A stretch of 45,217 nucleotides of DNA. Origin: Zychaea mexicana. Its lineage: Eukaryota > Mucoromycota > Mucoromycetes > Mucorales > Lichtheimiaceae. The translations under genes and the position numbers were made by a program. The notes beneath the pieces were generated by a model that saw nothing but the letters and a program-made list of their open reading frames with translations, searched no databases and was not told the origin of the DNA. The DNA lies in the NCBI RefSeq assembly GCF_025766255.1, contig NW_026516875.1, forward strand, positions 1 to 45,217. The letters are read 5' to 3'. The stretch's first letter is position 1. Each line of letters starts with the position of its first letter. Shown here piece after piece: positions 11,749 through 22,812 of the stretch.

Positions 11749-12090
11749 AATCAATAAACGTCTTTCTTTTGTTCTTGATTACGTATGCTTTTTGGTGTGG
11801 TAGTAGTAGTAGAAGTAGTAAAAGGCTGTTATGCACTCCCCCCCCCTCTATGCTGCTGCCACGTACCACTCCGTTGTTCCCAAAAATGTCAATCGCGTCG
11901 CACAATGCTCGTATTTTGGTTAATTGGGATGGAATTAGGAAAGCACGAGAGAGAGAGAGAGAGAGAGAGGGTCCGTTTTTTTTCTGCGCCCACCAGACCA
12001 ATCCCCGTTTTCCGCTTTTCCCTCTCTCTCTCTCTCTTTCTCTCTTTCACATATATATACATACGACGCACGGTAGCCTCGAGGGATACA
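11749..12090. other. SEC11-to-SURF4 intergenic region with GA and CT microsatellites
   Basis: 342 bp. Holds (GTA)n near 11801, a (GA)n run at about 11947-11969, (CT)n at about 12022-12046, and an ATATATATACATAC TATA-like stretch about 40 bp before the downstream start codon. No gene seen. Confidence 0.6.
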
Positions 12091-13056
12091 ATGTCAGAAT
12101 TCAAGGAACAGTTGGAAGCATTTAGCTCCAAAGCAGAAGATATTATTGATCGCGTTGGCCAACCGTTGAAGCCTTATATTCCCATTATCGGCCGCTTCTT
12201 GATTGTCGCCACGTTCCTTGAGGATGCGCTTCGAATCTCGACCCAGTGGGAAGACCAGTTGTTGTTCATGGAACAACGTCGTCATTTCCCTTCCGGACTT
12301 TCACATCTCTTTCTCGGTCTCAATGTCATTGTAACGTATATTTTTTTTTGCTGCTGATATTTTCAACGCTTGTTGTTGGTCTTTTTTTCTTTTTTTGGGG
12401 GGGGGAAAGGATATTTTGCGCGCCAAAGGATGAGTGTTTTTCTGACGACATCAATGAACTCTATTTAGCTTATGACGGCAGGCTCAATTTTGGTTATCGC
12501 CAAACGGTATCAAAACTATGCAGTATACGGACTACTGAGCACGGTGGTAGCGCAGGCCTTTGGCTATGGCTTAGTATTCAACTTTCAGTTCTTCTTGCGC
12601 AACTTGTCTGTGGTTGGCGGTCTGGTGATGGTTTTGTCAGACTCGATGAAGCAGCAGAAGCAAATGTTTGCGGCACTCCCACAGCTGTCTGAAATGGACA
12701 GACGCACATACCTGCAGTTGGCTGGCCGCATCCTGTTGATCTTTTTGTTTATTGGCTCTGCATTCCATGGTGACTGGTCGCTTTCGCGTGTCTTTGTCTC
12801 GCTGTTGGGTCTGGTGGCGTGTGTGATGGTGGCCGTGGGGTTCAAGGCCCGATGGTCTGCCATGTTCTTGGTGCTCTTCCTGTCCGTGTTCAACATCCTC
12901 ATCAACAACTTTTGGTCGGTCAGCCACAGCTACTTCAAACGCGACTTTTTAAAGTACGACTTTTTCCAGACGCTGTCGACCGTGGGTGGGTTCCTGTTGT
13001 TGGTCAACATGGGCCCGGGTGGATATTCCATTGACGAAAAGAAGAAGGCCTTTTGA
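12091..13056 (+). CDS. ERV29: Surf4/Erv29 family ER cargo receptor, 2 exons, about 275 aa
   Basis: Exons 12091-12330 and 12469-13056 with one 138-bp phase-0 intron. The protein starts MSEFKEQLEAFSSKAEDII and shows the Surf4 hallmarks: GRFLIVATFLEDALRI, WEDQ, a middle block RNLSVVGGLVMVLSDS, and GRILLIFLFIGSAFHGDWSL. Several further hydrophobic segments follow, and the tail ends SIDEKKKAF, a lysine-rich ER-retrieval-type C-terminus. Human SURF4 is 269 aa, so the length fits. Family role: a polytopic receptor that loads soluble secretory proteins into COPII vesicles and cycles between ER and Golgi. It lies just downstream of SEC11, another early secretory gene, on the same strand, but the 342-bp gap implies its own promoter. 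Confidence 0.93.
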
Positions 13057-13141
13057 CATCCACAAAGGGAATCTGTAAATTATATCACCACCAAAGGGAG
13101 CCCCTTTCACCCACCCACCCTTACTTCCGCCCTATTGTATT

Positions 13142-13145
<4 letters not shown>

Positions 13146-13180
<35 letters not shown>
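13146..13180. repeat. (CT)n microsatellite
   Basis: About 17 uninterrupted CT units in the short region between the convergent SURF4 and IRG-type GTPase genes. Confidence 0.95.
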
Positions 13181-13181
<1 letters not shown>

Positions 13182-13322
13182 ACACGCACTCACAAGCATC
13201 ACGCAACAGCACCGAAAAACCAAAAGAAACCATATAGCCAATATCCAAGACTGAGAAAATCAAAATAACACAGCCAACGGCAATGCTGGTCATTTGAAGT
13301 TATTCTTTAATTATTATTATTA

Positions 13323-14873
13323 TTACACCGGTAACGTCATGGGATCGACATGTTCCTGCTCCGCATGGGTCGTGATGCATTTCCGACGGTGTTCTGCGAT
13401 AGCGTCAAGCAAATTGATTATCAGCAGCTTTTCATGGATCAAGCGCAGCTCGGCTGTTGGCTTGTGATCCTTTAATGCAATCACAAAGTCCTGTAGTGCC
13501 CACGCCGAGATGATATAGAGCGTTTCTGTACCAAATCCAAAGTTGCGCATGGTTCGGCAATAGGTCCTGTCAACCTGCAATATCATTATCATGATCAGAG
13601 GAGACATGTAAGCATACACATACTACGCCGTGTAGAGCCAAAGAGCAAGTTTCTCTTTTCATGTAGTATAGCAATGGAAGAGATGCTCTCTCGCCTTAAT
13701 GTCACACCCACCTCTTCCGTCAATTGTGCCACTGCCGAAGCCCATTTCTCGGCAGGTGACTTTTTCGAAGCATTCTTATTTGATATGGACATCTTTCGGA
13801 TCTTGGAAGCGATTGCCTTTTTGTGTGTAGTCATGAAATGAATAGACAAAACTACGCAACGAACATATGATATATATATAAAAAAAGATATACGTTACCG
13901 CATCAGCTTTGTTTCGAACGAAAAACACAGGTACATCATAGTCTATTGCGCGTCTCGCCAATTTGATATCGGTGGCCATGAGTCGTTCGGCAGAAACAAT
14001 CACTAACGCATCAAATGCACCCAGACAATGTCTGTGAAAATATTGCTTTGCGCTGCCGCAGTTGACACTGGGCATGTCCCAAAGCATGAGCGAGTGCAGT
14101 AATGGGTGCTTGTACCCTCGTGACTTATCACCGCTATTAGAACGAGCACCATGCGCGTTTACTGTTGTTGTAGTGTTGCTGATGTCGGCGGCTTCACGGA
14201 CCGGAGCGGCATCGGCATGACCCTCTTTGTATCCGAGTAGCCCATTGAGTAATGCTGACTATAATACAAAATGTATGTGCAACCCGCCCAACATTTTCTA
14301 TTAATACACATATATTTTACCGAGTGTCAAGATATCTATAAGAAGCCAACATACTTTCCCGGTTCCAGGGCAACCGACAATAGCCACATTATAATAGTTG
14401 TCACTGTCCAAGCCCATCGATTGGCGCGCATGGTCGCGATACTCGACAGAGGGCAAGAGCGGTGGCGGCCGAGTAGTCGTGCCAAACAAAACCTCCATTT
14501 GCTGCCACATGACAAGAAACGGAGCGATCGGTGATGCGATGACACCAAGCAAAAACCCGAGGGTCCCATCGACGATGCAAGAGCCGGTCAATAACTCTTG
14601 GTCCAATGCTGTGCCAAACTCGTATGCGCCGATAATGGGACATGCTATCACTACGAACGGCGACATGAGCGTCACGCCAATAGCTTGGGCTCCCTTTTTG
14701 GCGTTCTCAATGATCCATAGTCGATCTGCTGTCACAGTGTTGTAGGTTGAAGAGGTATTGCTGTTTTTACAAGTACCGCTGATTCGGACGCTTTGGTTGT
14801 TGTCGTTGTCGTCGTCGTCGTGGATGCTAATACTATGACTACTGCCGATACTACTCGACTGGCTGGACCCCAT
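13323..14873 (-). CDS. IRG-type (immunity-related) GTPase, 4 exons, about 411 aa
   Basis: Minus-strand exons 14873-14355, 14258-13899, 13816-13712 and 13574-13323, all phase 0. The start is the ATG giving MGSSQSSSIG: Gly2 with Ser6 fits the N-myristoylation consensus, a feature also known for several animal IRG proteins. Two hydrophobic segments (about residues 64-84 and 99-122) precede the G domain. G1 is GCPGTGKS (167-174, split by an intron after Lys), G3 is LWDMPS (232-237) after YKHPLL, and G4 is NKAD (289-292). This order and the YxHP...LWDxP pattern are those of the IRG family (Irga6-like). Gly of the usual DxPG is Ser here. A Lys/Ser-rich segment and a helical C-terminus (ending DPMTLPV) complete a length typical of IRGs (400-430 aa). 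Role in fungi is unknown; membrane association is inferred. Confidence 0.82.
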
Positions 14874-17154
14874 TCTTTTATTTTCTTTTTGTATCAAATG
14901 TTGCTATGATGTGTGTGTGTATGTGTGTATTAGTGCAAAAGCAAAAGTGTTAGAGATATTTACAGGAAAAAGAGGGGGTGCCTGAAAACTGTTGGCCTTT
15001 GCCGCGCATTTATAGTAACACAATTGCTTTTTACCTGGGTGTTCACCCGTGGGCACAGATCTCCCGGGCCCGATTGCATTGATACCGCCCCTCTTTCCGT
15101 TACAGTCATGGTTTGCTCGACGCACGCACATGTCTAGATCATTACACTTTGTCTAAATCGTGTAGTCACACACAATCAAGGCACTTTTAATAATGCTCGT
15201 TGACATCAAACCTAGTTAGCATTAACAAGACTGTCAGTTTGGTGTCCTTGGAGAATGTTATGTATATATAACAAGCCTCAACACTGCGATTTGCTCGTGT
15301 GCTTCCACAGATATAGTCTACTAGTAGGCCTACTTGAATCTCTCTCTCTCGTTAAGTACAGTGCATAGTGCGCAGTAAAAGCAATATATGATTGTACTTG
15401 ATACTTTCTTTTATTCATACTATGATATACACTTTTGTTCTTTTCTGTTTTGTTCGTTTTATTGATATATACTTCAACCCCTCATCTTCCCGTTTCCAGC
15501 AACTCTGCTAACGATCTATGTGTTGCTGACTGCTACTGATACACTTTATTACTAGTATTGGCCTGCCATTAGTAGTATTCATCATTGCACAACTCTATTC
15601 ATTCCCCAAATCAAATCTATCTACCTTCAAAAAAACCCCCTTTTTCCATTTTGTAAAACAAGAAAACTGGCAATAGATAGTCGACCATCTATTGAAAGGC
15701 GGTTTTTTTTAGATGGTCTGAACCGGGTACAGAACCTGACTTGCAAGGGCTGGCAGGACTTTGTCTTTTCCTTCCGTTTTGGTGTCCTTTTGCACTGTGG
15801 CGTATATTATAGCGCTTGATAAAGGTGTGAAAGCTACTCGGTTGCCAATGTCAGCGTATATACAAGTAGCTGCAGCAACACATAGAAATAAAGTACATGT
15901 TCTGTTACCCGCCATCGCTATAATCATTGTACAGCTGTCGTATCCGTGTTTTGTTGAGTAAGAACGCATCCCTCTTCCGGCTTCTTATTATCAGCTTGCA
16001 GCTTTAACGGGCGCGACATTTTCAGCAGAGCCGCTGCAAAAAGAGAGTAAAAAATGGAAGCATTAACAACTTTTCGATATCATGTTCAACTGAGAATGAG
16101 TCGCTTTACCGAAATCGTTGTAGTTGAGTAAATGTAGATGGTTCTGCCTGCAACCATCCTATAGACCAACTACTGCTGCTGTCGTCCTCCTTTCTCTGGA
16201 AAGCTGCCGAAGCCAAAGGTTAAGCTGTTTAGAGCTTCATTGTGCGCAATAAACTTTACATTGTTTTACTCCTTAATACGCCACACAAGATCGCTGTCTG
16301 GTCGCTGCGTATTCTCATAAAGTCGAAAGCTAAACTCAGGACCGAGCCTTTTGGGACTCGTGGCTGCACTCTAGTCAGAGAGTTCGTCTCAATGCTAAAG
16401 ATGATTGTGAATTCCATCTCGGGTAGTATCTTTTTTTTTGTACTTGACAAATCCGGACAGCAGTCGATGGTCCGTATAAAACATATAAATGCAGCAAGTG
16501 CTGGATAGGTGACTTGTTGCTGGTTTTAGTAGGATATATTCGATTCATCGCAGTAGCTTAATAAGTGACAAGGCAGAGGGGGTCGCCTTTGCAATGAGAA
16601 CGTGTTTGAAAATAAGCTATCATGTCTGGTTTATGTATATATGGACTCTTGCGATGCTATATAGGAATTATATTCAAGCGAACAGACTGGGTTTCCACTG
16701 TTTAACCAGAACAGAAGAAAAGAACGGTGTTGTGGGAGAGATCGGGTAGGTGTGAGAAACTGGTGTGGAAGGATCTCAGGTAATCCTGTTGCTGTTTTTG
16801 GGTTAGGATGCAAGCGGCATTCTATAATGAAATAAAAGGCTGTGCTACCTAGCACGGGGATATAATTGATAAAAGGGCTTGTGCGTGATTGTACAAGATT
16901 GTGTTATAAATAAATGGAACTACGAGCATAAGAATGATAATGATAATAACTGCCGATAATAGTAGTAGTAGTAGTAGTAAGAGTGATACAAAATAGAACC
17001 AGCAATTTGGTAAAGACGCAACGTGCTTTGAGAATGCGTTCAGGTAGGTATTTGATGAGGGATGATGGGTAAAAACCACACACGCGTGCCAAAGGGAACA
17101 GTTTTTCACACCAAAAGTCAAAACAAGGGCAAAAAACAGGGTCCAACCTTTTTT
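14874..17154. other. 2.3-kb region without a convincing gene
   Basis: Holds the promoter of the IRG-type GTPase (TATA-like TTTATAG near 15010) and then AT-rich sequence. The only suggestive item is on the minus strand around 16110-15910. A donor-like GTAAAG at about 16108 and an acceptor TTTTTGCAG at about 16036 flank a possible small last exon reading either SAENVAPVKAAS or a longer frame. I cannot find the rest of such a gene. A stretch at 15709-15969 is open on both strands but shows no known motif. Confidence 0.5.
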
Positions 17155-17394
17155 TCAAGCCGCAGGTACCATTGCTCCTTTCTGCTGTTTGTCATCGTGG
17201 GGATGAGTGAGAGCAGTTGTTGCAGCACCGGAACCCGGTGTACTGGTAGTAGTAGTGGTAGTAGTAGTAGTAGTAGTAGTGTTTGTAGTTTTGGAAGAAG
17301 CAGATGTAGCAGCAGTAGACGAGGACGAAGCAAGAACAGAATGATGACAGCAATTGAGCATGGAAAAAAGCAATAGTCTAAGAAAGGACGACAT
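17155..17394 (-). CDS. Doubtful small ORF with signal-peptide-like start and poly-Thr
   Basis: Starts MSSFLRLLLFSMLNCC, a plausible signal peptide, followed by Ser/Ala/Thr-rich sequence with a run of about twelve Thr encoded by a TAG/CTA trinucleotide repeat. It stops after 79 codons. A TATA-like run (TATATAATATATTTATA) lies about 25-40 bp upstream, in the right place for a promoter. A GTACCT donor-like site occurs near the end and a hydrophobic open stretch lies further down (about 17030-16870), so a spliced secreted or membrane protein is possible. No family was recognised and the ORF could be chance. Confidence 0.28.
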   Translation of the reverse strand: MSSFLRLLLFSMLNCCHHSVLASSSSTAATSASSKTTNTTTTTTTTTTTTSTPGSGAATTALTHPHDDKQQKGAMVPAA

Positions 17395-17575
17395 CTTTTG
17401 TCGCCACTTCCAGAAGAGTCTATATAATATATTTATATACAACTTGTGTTATTATATACAGTGTGTGTGTGTGTGTGCATGTGTTCTCTAAGCGAAGGTC
17501 TTTTTTCCTTCCAAACAACAGAAACAACAGACAGAAAACAGCTTTTAAATCTAATAGTTGGGTAGTGGTAGTGGT

Positions 17576-18742
<1,167 letters not shown>

Positions 18743-18924
18743 GGCTGATATGGTGTGTGTTGTGCGTGTTGTTGTTGTGTATCGTGTGTGTGTGTATGTG
18801 TGTAAGCAGCGGTAGTAGGAAGAAGAAGAAGAAGAAGGAAGAAGTGTCTATGGAACAAGTGGTAAAATTTCCCCCCTTTTTTTTCTTTTCTGGTTTGCAC
18901 ACCTTTTGTTGTTGTTTTCTGGCT

Positions 18925-18937
18925 GTTATATATATAA
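18925..18937 (-). promoter_or_regulatory. TATA-like element upstream of GAL7
   Basis: TTATATATATAA lies about 185 bp upstream of the GAL7 start codon on the minus strand. It abuts the stop codon of the coding block at 18938-19108, so the upstream gene's end and the GAL7 promoter are packed together. Confidence 0.4.
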
Positions 18938-19108
18938 TCAGCTAGCACCAAGTGTGCGATTCCCTTTTCCATCCAATCCCGCGGTAACACCTTGATTATA
19001 TAATTCGTCGGGGTTTTGTAATGCATGTCCGACCACAGGGTTACATAATGTGTCGCTGCTTTCGTGAAACACGCTCTGGAAGGACAAAGTTCCTGTTTGA
19101 AGAGGTCC
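18938..19108 (-). CDS. Orphan C-terminal coding block, probably the last exon of the Zn2Cys6 factor
   Basis: On the minus strand a good acceptor (GGTTGCAG) at 19109 opens 56 codons. These begin GPLQTGTLSFQSVF, pass through NPVVGHALQNPDELYNQG and end GKGNRTLGAS at a stop. The composition is complex and protein-like, unlike the repeats around it. Between it and the apparent stop of the upstream gene lies another short coding-like stretch (LMDLLADSGYHALKG, about 19267-19220). The simplest reading is that both belong to the transcription factor, but the joining donor after HALK would read GG rather than GT, so the model is unproven. Confidence 0.4.
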   Translation of the reverse strand, partial: GPLQTGTLSFQSVFHESSDTLCNPVVGHALQNPDELYNQGVTAGLDGKGNRTLGAS

Positions 19109-19329
19109 CTGCAACCAAGTGCAAAAAAAAAAAAAAACTATCATCATCATCACCATAACTATCAAGTACAGGAGTGATAGGCAACAGCTACAATGGACAA
19201 GCGTCGTTCTTTTTTTATTTCCCTTTTAGTGCATGGTATCCACTGTCCGCTAGCAAGTCCATCAGATCTAATATAGAACCCAAAGAAAAGCTTGATTAAG
19301 ATTCAATCCCTCTAAAACTATAATCACAC

Positions 19330-21389
19330 TCAATATACGAAACACGTGCCTTGCCAGTCTAAACCGCTCGACGCTCCCCAGAGAGGCATTCCGAGTTGCT
19401 GCTGCTGCTGCTGCTGCTGCTCCTCGCCTGATGATGACGGTGACTGAATCACACCAGACGAATTAGTGTCATTGAGAGGTGGCGGAGGTTTCTGGCGGGG
19501 GCGGTCGTTGTAGTGGTGATGGTGCTGATAACTGTCACTGCTATTCTTCTTGGTATTGCTAGTAACACCGCCATGAGTGCTGCTGCTGCTGCTGTTGCTG
19601 CTTCCGTTGCTGATATCGCCGGTGTTGTCTACGACCAGGCGTGCGAGCATTTCCAAGACTGGTATCACCGATGGCTATATTCGACCACACCAAAAGATAA
19701 AGTTTAGTTTCCCAAAACGTACATGTAAAAAAAAAACCTCCGTATACGCTGATAAATAATACGAAAAAGAGAGACATCATGTTGTTGAAATCTCTCTCTC
19801 TCTCTCTCTTTTTCCTTTTCTTTACCTCTGGGATATATGCCTCGACTCGACGGTATTGATTGGCAAGGCGTTCCACAGCAGCTTCCGCATTAGTGGCAAT
19901 TCGTTGATCGTGATTACGGAGCAGTAACAGGGTCACTATCAGCACTTGGAACATGATGTAACCTAATTTGTAGATTATATAATCAGCCTTGGGGGGTGGG
20001 GGTTTCTCTCTCTCTTTTCGTCTGTCTGTCTGCCTGCCTGTCGTCGTCATCCCATATTTGCGTCGCCGACTTACTTGTCAGGGACCAGCTGAAACTCAGC
20101 ATTGCTTTGACCTGGACCACCTCGACGATATTCAGGATTGATTGGATAGCGTCATAACATTCATCCGGAACCTCAAACTCATTGCTTTCTCCCGTTGCCA
20201 CGAAGGGTCGCTTAAGCAACAGCAAGACCGAGTAGTAAGCTAATCGCAACTGTCCAGCTTAAATCAATCATAAAAAAGTGAGTCAAGTTGTTTTTGCCCA
20301 TGTGATAATACAATCTCCTTCGAGTTCCCCAGCAAGTTTTACAAACCTCCGAGGTTCAGTTTGATTTCAAGATCAACATCCAGGTCTTTCCGTTCAATCC
20401 GTTCCATTTCAGCCGGGCTAAACTTCCATTGGTCCGGTACACTCTGCTCCCATTGTTCCAGCGACCTGTTCAAGCTCCGGCAGATCTCTTCCATTCCCCG
20501 TCGCTTATCAGAAAACGCTCTTGCGCGCGGACTGCACAAGATGCGAAGCACATCGCCAAGAATGGCCGACAGTTTGATGAAATGCCGCAGAAACACATAT
20601 TGCCCGTTGTACGTTGCTGGTAACTCTACATCGCAATCTGCATCGGATATCGTCAAAGGTCTAAATAGATACATCATTTAAGCTTTTCTTTCATTGGGGC
20701 CCGGAATTTTGCCAGTCTGTTTTTATTTATTTACCTGCCAAGAGTAGCGCAAATCCACCGGTCCAACACATAGGCCGACCACCATAATCGTTTCCGTGCT
20801 TCGATTTTCTGCGTCGGCAAACCCAGTTGAGTGTTTGACCTATGCAGTCCCAAGTCTTGTGCCTATACAATAATCTTTTGCTAAGCGATACGGTTTTCAC
20901 TTTTTGACCACCCACACCTTTTGCTGAATTTACCATTTTGACAGCCAAGCTGATGCCCAGCCAATCCGCACTCTCGGCCGCCCATTTCCTTGCATTGCAC
21001 GAGCTCAATAAGAGTATTTGGATCTTTTCAATGCTTGGATCCATGAAATCCACCGTTTCACACAACAGTTCGTCGGCAAACTGCACAAAAAGATCGCTAC
21101 GACTGATATTGTGTTTTTTGACCACCCAATCGTCCTCGTCGAGCAATCGTGCCGAGGCACGACAGATGGCTATAAGCAACGGGACCGATAGACTGTCATC
21201 ATTGCCTTCTTGGTCTTTTTCTGCCTTTCCTCCTCCTCCTGCTCCCTTTCCAGCAGCACTAGCTCCGGGTTTAGCTCCTCCTTGCTTTCCATGCTTCTTA
21301 TAGGCTTGGTAAAACTCGGATTCGTCGACAATGGGGATATAGATATTCATTTTTTTAAAATACCTAATAATTCGTGTCAAAACTCTGTC

Positions 21390-21424
<35 letters not shown>

Positions 21425-22812
21425 CGAGACAGATACTTACAACTCAACGAGCCGATCTACCACTTCTTTATGCGGCAATTTCCATTCATGATCATGCTGA
21501 TAAAATTTCGGTAGAATCCCAGCGCTGCCCGTATCGCTCGGTCGTCGTTTCATCATCAGATCCGAATCATGTTCGGCAAATGCGGATGGATTGTTGGAAT
21601 GGGATTGAAAATCGCTTTCGGGAAACAACTTGCCGAGCAAGTGTAAGCCCGACGAACTGCCAACGTAGGAATAAACATCTGTTGCTGCTGCTGCTGCTCC
21701 TATAGGTCGCGATTTAACAGTTGTAGTGTTGTTGTTACTGGTGGTATCATTTGTGGTGGTTGTCATGACGTGATCATTGTTAGATGATGAGGCTGTCGAA
21801 GACGGAGGGGAAGAGGCCGAGGATGGAGATAATTTCTGTCGTTTCTCTGTCCGCTTTTTTGTTTGTCGCGTCGTAGTTGAAGATTCATCTTTGGCACTGT
21901 TACTGTTACCAGTAGTAGTACCATCCTGTATCAGATCTTGAAAGCTTTCGGGTGATAATCGTCCGGTGCTGGCAACATTCATCAGCATTTCTTCCATGCG
22001 TCGTAATCGGTTCTCGAGCCCTTCGACGTATCCTTTTGGTGGTCCGCGCTTTCTGGCGGCCTAGATATCGTTAATGCAAGCATCAACCCAGAACGTCACG
22101 TGTCAGTATCGATGTCAAACCCCACCTATTTATCTGTGTCTCTCCAAGATGGTCCTTTCTTTTCATTTTACCTCGTTAAATGTACATTGTTTGCTATAGC
22201 TTTTGCAGGACGTGCATGGTAGTTGTGGATATGCTTGACTGTAATCACATCTATAGTGTAATAACAGTTATATTGTATACGTAATTAGTAAGCAAAAGGA
22301 GAGTCAAACATTTACGCATTGATAATAATGGTTTTTCTTTCCTACCGTATTTTCTTTCGTCGACAAAGATCGCCTGAAAAACACAAAGAGTGAAAGAGAA
22401 TGCACAGAATGAGTCAAGGTTTACAGGTGACCACACTATGTGATTAATTAAATTTACATGCGCGATCTTTTTTCGTTCTTTTTGTTTGACGGTTTGCGTC
22501 CATCGAAGTAAGGTCACGTTGTTGTTGTTGTTGTTGTTGCTGCTGTTGTTCGTCAGCAAAGGGGTGTGGAAGAGGTAAAGTAGGGTGTTGGTGTGGCGAT
22601 CCTTCAAGGCTAGGCAATGGGGGTTGGACTTGTGTTGTTTTCGGCACTCCTGCCGAGTGCGGAATTATTGACGACGATGCTTGTTGGTGTGGAGGCGGTA
22701 GTTGATGTTGTTCGATATTATTAGGATTCAAAAACAGTGGCGGTCTATGGTTATCGGTATTATGACTACGTTGTGATGACGGTGGTGCATTGGGGGATGA
22801 ATATGGATGCAT
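19330..22812 (-). CDS. Zn2Cys6 transcription factor with fungal-specific TF domain, 10 exons, about 872 aa
   Basis: Minus-strand exons: 22812-22458, 22373-22346, 22250-22172, 22060-21441, 21363-20934, 20862-20735, 20660-20347, 20257-20075, 19962-19826 and 19674-19330; all phases agree. The zinc cluster is split over three exons, including one of 28 nt: ACDLCRRKKIRC, ten residues, then CTSC, six residues, C (Cys119, 122, 129, 140, 143, 150). A basic linker and leucine-rich helix follow (EGLENRLRRMEEML). The fungal-TF domain shows YFKKMNIYIPIVDESEFY, AQDLGLHRS, RLWWSAYVLDRW and GRPLTISDADCDVEL. PolyQ and Ser runs flank it. The family acts as a nuclear DNA-binding regulator, often of sugar or secondary metabolism; the target is unknown. 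The C-terminus may extend (see block at 18938). Intron 4 (21364-21440) is nearly half TA repeat. Confidence 0.9.
21393..21422. repeat. (TA)n microsatellite in an intron of the Zn2Cys6 gene
   Basis: About 15 TA units inside the 77-bp intron 21364-21440. Confidence 0.95.

Noticed and set aside
15181..15700. Possible tRNA or other RNA gene in the AT-rich gaps
   Set aside because: By eye I found no B-box (GGTTCGANTCC-like) paired with an A-box in any gap; without a covariance search I make no RNA call.
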